DNA from: DAOMNN01 sp050486545
GTDB taxonomy: Bacteria; Pseudomonadota; Gammaproteobacteria; Burkholderiales; Rhodocyclaceae
Assembly: GCA_050486545.1 (NCBI GenBank)
Contig: JBJHDM010000056.1
Location: 1 to 20,472 of the forward strand
DNA: 20,472 nucleotides
Reading direction: 5' to 3'
Shown here: piece by piece, positions 14,681-20,472 of the stretch
How the letters are laid out: each line of letters opens with the position of its first letter
Numbering within the stretch: position 1 is the first letter of the stretch
Notes under the pieces: generated by a model
Seen by the model: the letters and a program-made list of their open reading frames with translations, nothing else
Database searches by the model: none
What the model was told of the DNA's origin: nothing
Position numbers and translations under genes: made by a program

Positions 14681-15064
14681 GTGGACAGGACCCGAACACA
14701 GGAACGGACCAATGTGCTGGGCGGGCCGCTGCTGGCGTGCAGCTACGCGCCGCTCACCGGCTTCTTTCGGACAGGATGCTGCGAGACGTCGCCCGAGGAT
14801 CTTGGGCGGCATGTCGTGTGCGTCAAGGTGACCGAGGCGTTTCTGTCCTTTTCGAAGGAACGAGGCAACGATTTGAGCACACCCAGGCCGGAACTCCGTT
14901 TTTCCGGACTGAAACCGGGCGATCGCTGGTGCCTGTGCGCGGCACGATGGCTCGAGGCCTGTGAGGCGGGCAGTGCGCCGCCGGTGGTCCTGGCGGCGAG
15001 CCACAGTGCGGCACTGGAGGTGGTCAGTCTGGCGACCCTGCGCCGCTACGCCATCGACGGCTGA
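14681..15064 (+). CDS. DUF2237 family protein of unknown function
   Basis: 127 residues from the GTG at 14681, which has an excellent GGAGGAG site (14668-14674) 6 nt upstream. ATGs at 14648 and 14666 are possible in frame but lack one. NVLGGPLLACSYAPLTGFFR, GCCETSPEDLGRHVVC, FLSFSKERGNDLSTPRPE and LKPGDRWCLCAARW are the hallmarks of the DUF2237 (COG3651) family, from memory. The cysteines C20, C33, C34, C47, C84 and C86 lie mostly in conserved motifs, hinting at metal or redox chemistry (inference). No function is established to my knowledge. It starts 66 bp after galE and may be cotranscribed. Confidence 0.82.
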   Translation: MDRTRTQERTNVLGGPLLACSYAPLTGFFRTGCCETSPEDLGRHVVCVKVTEAFLSFSKERGNDLSTPRPELRFSGLKPGDRWCLCAARWLEACEAGSAPPVVLAASHSAALEVVSLATLRRYAIDG

Positions 15065-15071
15065 AACCCGA

Positions 15072-15122
15072 GGCCTGTTCTCGTACGCACTGGCGACCGC
15101 CATGGGCGAAGGCGAGCAGGCC
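15072..15122. other. Imperfect stem-loop between convergent genes
   Basis: GGCCTG-TT-CTCG (15072-15083) can pair with CGAGCAGGCC (15113-15122) if the TT is bulged. A smaller TGGC/GCCA hairpin lies in the loop. It fills the 58-bp gap between the DUF2237 gene and the minus-strand gene at 15123. There is no clear T run on either side, so a terminator role is only possible. Confidence 0.3.
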
Positions 15123-15428
15123 CTACCAGTGCCTGCGCAGCCGGTTGCGGTACTGCACGTCGTGGGGCAGGACCCGCTGCATGGCTTCGAGATGGCTCTG
15201 TACGATTTCGTAGGCCTGTTTCAGCGTTTCCGGCCTCAGGTGGGGGAGTTCGCTCTGTCGCGCGGTCATTCGCACCAGCGTCTCGATCGTGCGTTTGCGC
15301 TGCAACTCGTCGGGCGACAGATAGACCCCGAGCTCTGCGATGAACAGCAGCTTCAGAAAGCGTGCCCGCCGTTCGATGCGATCCAGGAAGCGCTTTTCGG
15401 GATCAGAGGGGGCGGCGCCATCGGACAT
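15123..15428 (-). CDS. Uncharacterised 101-residue protein
   Basis: I do not recognise this protein. It has a good CAGGAG site 6 nt before its ATG and the coding bias of its neighbours, so it is probably real. It is predicted mostly helical and strongly charged. A basic N-terminal stretch (EKRFLDRIERRARFLK) leads into a short hydrophobic helix, LLFIAELGVYL (about residues 27-37). An Arg/Glu-rich helical region follows (DELQRKRTIETLVRMTARQ), then ETLKQAYEIVQSHLEAMQ. The hydrophobic part is too short for a confident membrane span. It is 99 bp downstream of uvrA on the same strand and could share its transcript. Confidence 0.7.
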   Translation of the reverse strand: MSDGAAPSDPEKRFLDRIERRARFLKLLFIAELGVYLSPDELQRKRTIETLVRMTARQSELPHLRPETLKQAYEIVQSHLEAMQRVLPHDVQYRNRLRRHW

Positions 15429-15494
15429 GTCGGGCTCCTGAGGGGATGGTCGGGATGCAATCGCGCATTTTGCAGGAAAAGCATTCTGACAGGA

Positions 15495-15515
15495 TGTTCC
15501 CGAATGTTACCCGAA
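15495..15515. repeat. Short tandem direct repeat downstream of uvrA
   Basis: TGTTCCCGAA (15495-15504) is followed at once by TGTTACCCGAA (15505-15515), identical except for one inserted A. The two copies lie in the 99-bp gap between uvrA and the 101-residue gene, upstream of the latter. A paired binding site is possible, but two short copies may be chance. Confidence 0.35.
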
Positions 15516-15527
15516 AGTCCCGCGCCT

Positions 15528-18401
15528 TCATTCTCCTGACATGGTTCGGGCGGCCGTGCGCGGCGGCTTTGCCATCGGCGACGTTCCGAGCAGGCGAGAC
15601 AGATAGCGCCCCGTATGGCTGCTCGGATTCGCGGCGATCACCTCGGGTGGCCCCTGGCACAGGATGCGGCCGCCGCCGTCGCCGCCTTCCGGACCCAGGT
15701 CCACCAGCCAGTCCGCGGTCTTGATCACGTCCAGATTGTGCTCGATGACGACGATCGTGTTGCCGTGATCGCGAAGCCGCTGCAGTACCCCCAGCAACAG
15801 TTCGATGTCGTGGAAGTGAAGACCGGTCGTGGGTTCGTCGAGAATGTACAGCGTCCGCCCGGTGTCGCGCTTCGACAACTCGAGCGCGAGCTTCACCCGC
15901 TGCGCTTCGCCGCCCGACAGCGTCGTGGCGCTCTGTCCGAGGCGGATGTAGCCGAGACCCACATCGAGCAAGGTTTCGAGCTTGCGTGCGATCGCAGGCA
16001 CCGCATCGAAGAAGGCGCGAGCCTGCTCGACGGTCATCTCGAGCACCTCGATGATGGTCTTGCCCTTGTAGCGGATCTCCAGCGTCTCGCGGTTGTAGCG
16101 TTTTCCGTGGCAGACGTCGCAGGGCACGTACATGTCGGGCAGGAAATGCATTTCCACCTTGATCAGGCCGTCACCCTGACAGGCCTCGCATCGACCGCCC
16201 TTGACGTTGAACGAGAACCGGCCGGGGCCATAGCCGCGCGTGCGTGACTCCGGAACCCCTGCGAACAACTCGCGGATCGGCGTGAACAGGCCCGTATAGG
16301 TGGCCGGATTGGATCGTGGCGTGCGCCCGATCGGCGCCTGATCGACATTGATGACCTTGTCGAACAAGTCCAGCCCGTCGATCGAACGATAGGGCGCCGG
16401 TTCGGTGTTGGAGCGGTACAGGTGCTGTGCCGCCGCCGTATACAGCGTATCGTTGATCAAGGTCGATTTTCCCGACCCGGAAACGCCCGTGACGCAGGTG
16501 AACAGTCCGCAGGGCAGAACCAGTTCGACGTCGCGAAGATTGTTGCCCGTGCATCCTGCCAGTCGTACTGTCCGATCGGGATCGGGGCGCTTGCGCGTAG
16601 CGGGAAGTGGGATCGAGCGGGTGCCGGAGAGGTAGGCGCCGGTCAGGGATGCAGGATTGGAGATGACCGCATCGGGCGTACCCTGAGCCACGATCTGCCC
16701 TCCATGCTCGCCCGCCCCGGGCCCCATGTCGACCACATGGTCGGCCGAGCGGATCGCATCTTCGTCATGCTCGACCACGATCACGGTGTTTCCCAGATCC
16801 CGCAACTGGCGCAGTGTGCCGAGCAGACGGTCGTTGTCGCGCTGGTGCAGGCCGATCGACGGCTCGTCGAGTACGTACATGACGCCGGTCAGCCCCGAGC
16901 CGATCTGGCTTGCAAGGCGGATGCGCTGGGCTTCGCCCCCCGAGAGCGTATCGGCCGAGCGGTCGAGCGACAGATAGTCGAGGCCGACGTTGATCAGGAA
17001 GCTCAGGCGGCTTGAGATCTCGCGCATGATCTTCTCGGCGACGCGTGCGCGCTGGCCGGTCAGTTCGAGCGTGTCGAAGAATGCCTTGCATTCGCCGAGC
17101 GGCAAGGCGCTCACGAACTGGATCGGCTGGTTTCCAATCAGCACGTTGCGCGCTTCGGTGCGCAGGCGGGTGCCGTCGCACACGGGGCATGGACGATGGG
17201 TCCGGTACTTGGCCAGTTCTTCACGGACCGCGATCGAATCGGTCTCCCGGAATCGTCGTTCGAGGTTCGGAAGGATGCCCTCGAACGGGTGTTCCTTCGT
17301 GACCGGGCGGCCGTTGTCGGAGAGGTAGCGGAAGGCCACCTTCTCCTTGCCCGAACCGTGCAGGACCACCTGTTGCACCTCGAGGGCCAATTCGCCGAAT
17401 GGCGTCTCCACGTCGAAGTCGTAGTGAGTTGCGAGGCTAGCCAGCATCTGGAAATAGAACTGGTTGCGCCGGTCCCAGCCGCGAATCGCTCCCGAAGCCA
17501 GCGAAAGTTCGGGATGTGCGACCACACGGGCGGGGTCGAAGAACTCGACCTGCCCCAGCCCATCGCACTTGGGACACGCCCCGGCCGGGTTGTTGAAGGA
17601 GAACAGGCGCGGCTCGAGTTCGGCCAGCGCATAGCTGCACACCGGACAGGCGAACCGGGCCGAGAACAGGTGCTCCGCTCCCGAGTCGATTTCCACCGCG
17701 ATTGCCCGGCCGTCGGAATGCGTGAGTGCCGTCTCGAATGACTCGGCGATCCGCCCACGCTGATCGGCCCGCACCTTCAGGCGGTCGATGACGACCTCCA
17801 CCGTGTGACGCCGACCCTTCTCCAGCGCCGGCAGCGCGTCGAGCTCGCAGACCTGCCCGTCGACACGCACGCGCACGAAACCTTGTGCCCGCAACTCGGA
17901 GAAGAGGTCGTGCTGCTCGCCCTTTCGTCCGGCCACCACGGGTGCCAGGATCATCAGTCGGGTGTCCTCGGCGAGCGCGAGGACGTGGTCGACCATCTGC
18001 GAAACGGTCTGGGCTTCGAGTGGGTGTTCGGGGTGATCGGGGCAATGGGGGGTGCCGGCGCGGGCATAGAGCAGGCGCAGGTAGTCATGAATCTCGGTGA
18101 CGGTCCCCACCGTGGATCGCGGATTGTGGCTGGTGGCCTTCTGCTCGATCGAGATCGCCGGCGACAACCCTTCGATCAGGTCGACGTCGGGCTTCTCCAT
18201 CAACTGCAGGAACTGCCGGGCGTAGGCGGACAAGGACTCAACGTAGCGCCGCTGCCCCTCGGCATACAAGGTATCGAACGCAAGCGAGGATTTTCCGGAG
18301 CCGGACAGGCCGGTGATCACGGTCAGGCGGTTTCGCGGCAACTCGAGACTGATGTTCTTGAGGTTGTGCGTGCGTGCGCCGCGAATGCGGATCTCTTCCA
18401 T
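15528..18401 (-). CDS. uvrA: UvrABC excinuclease subunit A
   Basis: 957 residues from the ATG at 18401 (MEEIRIRGARTHNLKN), the family start; the frame is open further upstream but that part is not UvrA-like. Two ABC ATPase modules are complete. The first has Walker A GLSGSGKSS (residues 31-39), then a zinc module with CPVC...CPKC, LSGGEAQRIRLA and VLDEPSIGLH. The second has GVSGSGKSTL, the zinc finger CEAC...CDVC, LSGGEAQRVKLA and ILDEPTTGLHF. UvrA dimers find bulky DNA lesions and load UvrB in nucleotide excision repair. It is divergent from the MFS-ssb pair. Confidence 0.97.
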   Translation of the reverse strand: MEEIRIRGARTHNLKNISLELPRNRLTVITGLSGSGKSSLAFDTLYAEGQRRYVESLSAYARQFLQLMEKPDVDLIEGLSPAISIEQKATSHNPRSTVGTVTEIHDYLRLLYARAGTPHCPDHPEHPLEAQTVSQMVDHVLALAEDTRLMILAPVVAGRKGEQHDLFSELRAQGFVRVRVDGQVCELDALPALEKGRRHTVEVVIDRLKVRADQRGRIAESFETALTHSDGRAIAVEIDSGAEHLFSARFACPVCSYALAELEPRLFSFNNPAGACPKCDGLGQVEFFDPARVVAHPELSLASGAIRGWDRRNQFYFQMLASLATHYDFDVETPFGELALEVQQVVLHGSGKEKVAFRYLSDNGRPVTKEHPFEGILPNLERRFRETDSIAVREELAKYRTHRPCPVCDGTRLRTEARNVLIGNQPIQFVSALPLGECKAFFDTLELTGQRARVAEKIMREISSRLSFLINVGLDYLSLDRSADTLSGGEAQRIRLASQIGSGLTGVMYVLDEPSIGLHQRDNDRLLGTLRQLRDLGNTVIVVEHDEDAIRSADHVVDMGPGAGEHGGQIVAQGTPDAVISNPASLTGAYLSGTRSIPLPATRKRPDPDRTVRLAGCTGNNLRDVELVLPCGLFTCVTGVSGSGKSTLINDTLYTAAAQHLYRSNTEPAPYRSIDGLDLFDKVINVDQAPIGRTPRSNPATYTGLFTPIRELFAGVPESRTRGYGPGRFSFNVKGGRCEACQGDGLIKVEMHFLPDMYVPCDVCHGKRYNRETLEIRYKGKTIIEVLEMTVEQARAFFDAVPAIARKLETLLDVGLGYIRLGQSATTLSGGEAQRVKLALELSKRDTGRTLYILDEPTTGLHFHDIELLLGVLQRLRDHGNTIVVIEHNLDVIKTADWLVDLGPEGGDGGGRILCQGPPEVIAANPSSHTGRYLSRLLGTSPMAKPPRTAARTMSGE

Positions 18402-18434
18402 GAGGCTCGTGCGGGGCGTTGGGGGCAACACATC

Positions 18435-18464
18435 ACTATACGAGAGAACCCGACTGCAAGCCAA
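18435..18464 (-). promoter_or_regulatory. Possible uvrA promoter
   Basis: On the minus strand TTGGCT (18464-18459) and TATAGT (18440-18435) are 18 bp apart. A start near 18428 would give a leader of about 27 nt. I see no LexA-type box (CTGT-N8-ACAG) in the 127-bp divergent region, although uvrA is SOS-induced in E. coli. Confidence 0.45.
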
Positions 18465-18492
18465 ACCGGGCTTCGGCCGATGCGCCGCAGCC

Positions 18493-18501
18493 TGATAGAA
18501 T
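18493..18501 (+). promoter_or_regulatory. Extended -10 promoter of the MFS-ssb unit
   Basis: TGATAGAAT is a good extended -10 element (TGn followed by TAGAAT). The -35 position 17 bp upstream holds only TTCGGC, which is acceptable for an extended -10 promoter. Transcription would begin near 18508, about 20 nt before the MFS start. It lies back to back with the predicted uvrA promoter. Confidence 0.5.
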
Positions 18502-18528
18502 GCCGCTTTTCTACCTTGCGCCAGGCGA

Positions 18529-19737
18529 ATGGGCACCTCAGAACACGATTCGATGACGTCGGCGGAGCTTCGGGCAGGCGTCAGCCTGGCGGGGATCTTC
18601 GGCCTGCGCATGCTGGGCCTGTTCCTGATCCTGCCCGTATTCGCCGTTCATGCGCATACGCTGCCGGGTGGGGACAACCTGACCCTGGTCGGTCTGGCCA
18701 TCGGGGTGTACGGCCTGACCCAGGCATTCCTGCAGATCGCGTTCGGTGCGGCCTCCGACCGGTTCGGGCGCAAGCCGGTCATCGTCGCGGGCCTGTTGAT
18801 CTTTTTCGTCGGCAGTGTGGTCGCCGCGCTGGCCGAAAGCATTCACATGGTCATCGTCGGCCGCGTCCTTCAGGGGGCCGGTGCGATCTCGGCCGCCGTC
18901 ATCGCGCTGGCGGCCGATTTGACCCGCGACCAGCATCGCACCAAGATCATGGCCATGATCGGAGCGAGTATCGGATTCGTGTTCGCACTGTCGATGGTCG
19001 GCGCGCCGCTGCTCTATGCGGCGATCGGGATGGACGGGATCTTCTGGCTTACCGCTGTGCTTGCGGCAGGCTCGATCCTCGTTGTGCTGTGGGTCGTGCC
19101 CAGCGCACCCCAGGTGCCCCGGCCGACGGCCGGCAGTTTTGCCGAGGTGTTCCGCGACGGGCAACTGATGCGCCTGAACTTCGGGGTGTTCGCCCTGCAC
19201 CTGATCCAGACGACGATGTGGGTGCTGGTCCCGGCGGCCCTGGTTGCGAGTGGTGGCCTTCCCCTGGTGGAGCACTGGAAGGTCTATCTGCCGGCGGTGC
19301 TGCTGTCCTTCATCGTGATGGTGCCCGCGATCATCATCGCGGAGCGGCGAGGCAGGATGAAATTCGTCTTCAATGCCGCTATCATAATCCTGATCGTGGT
19401 TCAGGCGGGGCTGTTGCTGTTCGGGCAGAGCCTGCTCGGACTGGGGCTGTGGCTGATGCTGTTCTTCGTGGCCTTCAATGTGCTCGAGGCAACGCAGCCG
19501 TCGTGGATCTCCAAGATCGCCCGTCCCGACGCCAAGGGCACGGCCCTGGGTGTGTACAATACGCTGCAGTCCGCGGGCCTGTTTCTGGGCGGAATGCTCG
19601 GAGGCTTACTGGCCCAGCATTTCGGCAGCGAGGCCGTCAATGTCGTCTGCGCCCTGATCGCCCTCGTCTGGCTCGTGCTGGCCGCAACGATGACGCCGCC
19701 CCCGCGCAGGGTCGAAGCCGCTGTGCAGGCCGGATAA
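18529..19737 (+). CDS. MFS transporter, YajR-like drug/H+ antiporter family
   Basis: 402 residues and about 12 hydrophobic segments, so an inner-membrane major facilitator. Motif A is GAASDRFGRKP (residues 73-83) between TM2 and TM3. The N-terminal FGLRMLGLFLILPVFAVHA and GRVLQGAGAISAAVIALAADLTRDQHRTKIMA resemble E. coli YajR, but without its C-terminal cytoplasmic domain. The substrate is unknown. The ATG at 18529 fits the predicted transcript start; an ATG at 18553 (MTSAELRAG) also agrees with homologues. ssb follows after 23 bp, so the two are probably cotranscribed. Confidence 0.85.
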   Translation: MGTSEHDSMTSAELRAGVSLAGIFGLRMLGLFLILPVFAVHAHTLPGGDNLTLVGLAIGVYGLTQAFLQIAFGAASDRFGRKPVIVAGLLIFFVGSVVAALAESIHMVIVGRVLQGAGAISAAVIALAADLTRDQHRTKIMAMIGASIGFVFALSMVGAPLLYAAIGMDGIFWLTAVLAAGSILVVLWVVPSAPQVPRPTAGSFAEVFRDGQLMRLNFGVFALHLIQTTMWVLVPAALVASGGLPLVEHWKVYLPAVLLSFIVMVPAIIIAERRGRMKFVFNAAIIILIVVQAGLLLFGQSLLGLGLWLMLFFVAFNVLEATQPSWISKIARPDAKGTALGVYNTLQSAGLFLGGMLGGLLAQHFGSEAVNVVCALIALVWLVLAATMTPPPRRVEAAVQAG

Positions 19738-19760
19738 CGAAACGAAAACAGGAGAAAGGC

Positions 19761-20249
19761 ATGGCATCCGTCAATAAAGTGATCCTGATCGGCAACCTCG
19801 GCGCCGACCCCGAAACCCGCTATGCCCCATCGGGCGACGCGATCTGCAACCTCCGCATCGCGACGACCGAAACCTGGAAGGACAAGGCCACGGGAGAACG
19901 GCGCGAAGCGACCGAATGGCACCGCGTAGTGTTTTTCGGGCGTCTGGCCGAGATCGCCGCGCAGTACCTGCGCAAGGGCAGCCAGGTGTATGTCGAGGGA
20001 CGTCTGCAGACCCGCAAGTGGCAGGACAAGGACGGGCAGGACCGCTACACGACCGAGATCCGCGGCGACGAGATGAAGATGCTCGGAAGCCGCCAGGGCA
20101 TGGGGGGCGACGCTCCGGCCCGCCAGGACTCCGGCGGTTTTGACGCCCCGCAATCGTCGTCGCGTCCGGCCTCGCGTCCGCAGGAGCCGTCGAAAGCCCC
20201 GGCGCAGGGACGCGGATTCGACGATTTCGACGACGACATTCCGTTCTGA
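19761..20249 (+). CDS. ssb: Single-stranded DNA-binding protein
   Basis: 162 residues from the ATG at 19761 behind AGGAGAAAGGC. The OB-fold domain takes up roughly residues 1-110 (MASVNKVILIGNLGADPETRY, EWHRVVFFGRLAEIAAQYLRKGSQVYVEGRLQTRKW). A Gly/Ser/Pro/Gln-rich linker follows. The acidic C-terminal tip DDFDDDIPF, which recruits repair and replication partners, is intact. It works as a tetramer on ssDNA in replication, repair and recombination. The frame stays open far upstream, but homology and the ribosome-binding site fix this start. The uvrA/ssb neighbourhood is common in proteobacteria. Confidence 0.96.
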   Translation: MASVNKVILIGNLGADPETRYAPSGDAICNLRIATTETWKDKATGERREATEWHRVVFFGRLAEIAAQYLRKGSQVYVEGRLQTRKWQDKDGQDRYTTEIRGDEMKMLGSRQGMGGDAPARQDSGGFDAPQSSSRPASRPQEPSKAPAQGRGFDDFDDDIPF

Positions 20250-20274
20250 TTCGGAAAATCGTGGTTCTTTCGTG

Positions 20275-20308
20275 ACGAGCCCGCCAGGCGGAAGCCTGGC
20301 GGGCTCGT
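20275..20308. terminator. Strong hairpin between ssb and the convergent PLP enzyme gene
   Basis: A perfect 15-bp stem ACGAGCCCGCCAGGC / GCCTGGCGGGCTCGT with a GGAA loop. It is placed where both the ssb transcript and the opposing transcript would end. No long T run follows on the plus strand, so it may be a weak-tailed or bidirectional terminator, or protect mRNA 3' ends. Confidence 0.7.
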
Positions 20309-20312
20309 TGCG

Positions 20313-20472
20313 TCAGCGCGCCTTCAAGGCCCGTCGCATCCGTGTGAGCGCTTCTTCGAGCGTGGCCCGCGTGCAGCCGAAGTTCAGGCGGACAAAGCCC
20401 GGCATCCCGAACGCACGCCCATCCGACAGCCCCACCCCGGCTGCTTCGAAAAAGCCGGCCAGGTCGCCCAGA
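20313..20472 (-). CDS. MalY/PatB-type PLP-dependent aminotransferase or C-S lyase, C-terminal part
   Basis: Partial; the 5' part lies beyond the window. The visible 52 codons read LGDLAGFFEAAGVGLSDGRA, then FGMPGFVRLNFGCTRATLEE and ALTRMRRALKAR. The G-V-x-L-S-D-G-x-x-F-G-x-x-G-F-x-R-L-N-F-G-C segment is characteristic of the MalY/PatB branch of fold-type I PLP enzymes (cystathionine beta-lyase-like). The arginine of FVRLNF is the usual substrate carboxylate-binding residue in this fold. The active-site lysine is not in the window, so the exact activity cannot be stated. Confidence 0.78.
   Translation of the reverse strand, partial: LGDLAGFFEAAGVGLSDGRAFGMPGFVRLNFGCTRATLEEALTRMRRALKAR

Noticed and set aside
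17805..20249. Open plus-strand frame running from inside uvrA through the MFS gene into ssb
   Set aside because: Only the last 163 codons match a protein (Ssb) and they have their own start and ribosome-binding site. The upstream part is antisense to uvrA and out of frame with the MFS gene.

Overview
The window is GC-rich bacterial chromosome from what looks like a betaproteobacterium. The S10-spc-alpha ribosomal superoperon has the usual proteobacterial gene order. The protein sequences are betaproteobacterial in character: S4 in its zinc-binding four-cysteine form, long-form zinc-free S14, and S8 starting MSMSDPIADMLTRIRN. The four-Cys S4 suggests a Rhodocyclales/Nitrosomonadales/Neisseriales-type lineage rather than Burkholderia; this is my inference from remembered family sequences, not from a search. 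I see no insertion sequence, prophage, CRISPR array, tRNA or rRNA.

Layout. Positions 1-4137 hold the S10 operon from the end of rplC: rplC(end)-rplD-rplW-rplB-rpsS-rplV-rpsC-rplP-rpmC-rpsQ. A 145-bp gap with a clear sigma70-type promoter separates it from the spc operon at 4283-10020 (rplN-rplX-rplE-rpsN-rpsH-rplF-rplR-rpsE-rpmD-rplO-secY-infA-rpmJ). A short AT-rich gap with another possible promoter leads into the alpha operon at 10074-12957 (rpsM-rpsK-rpsD-rpoA-rplQ). A perfect intrinsic terminator at 12981-13004 ends it. All these genes are on the plus strand with gaps of 0-53 bp and some short overlaps. They encode ribosomal proteins, the SecY translocon, initiation factor IF-1 and the RNA polymerase alpha subunit, so expression of the translation, secretion and transcription machinery is linked.

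From 13050 on there is a set of housekeeping genes in mixed orientation: hslR (minus, Hsp15), divergent from galE (plus, UDP-glucose 4-epimerase), then a DUF2237 protein (plus). Convergent to these are a 101-residue protein I do not recognise and uvrA (both minus). Divergent from uvrA come an MFS transporter and ssb (both plus). After a 15-bp perfect hairpin, the window ends in the C-terminus of a minus-strand MalY/PatB-type PLP enzyme.

No new multi-gene system is visible. The least explained items are a 36-bp imperfect palindrome in the hslR/galE divergent region, the 32-nt overlap of rpsC with rplP and the associated long S3 tail, a dyad embedded in the spc promoter, and two poorly characterised small proteins (DUF2237 and the 101-residue protein). 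No gap between genes exceeds 145 bp.
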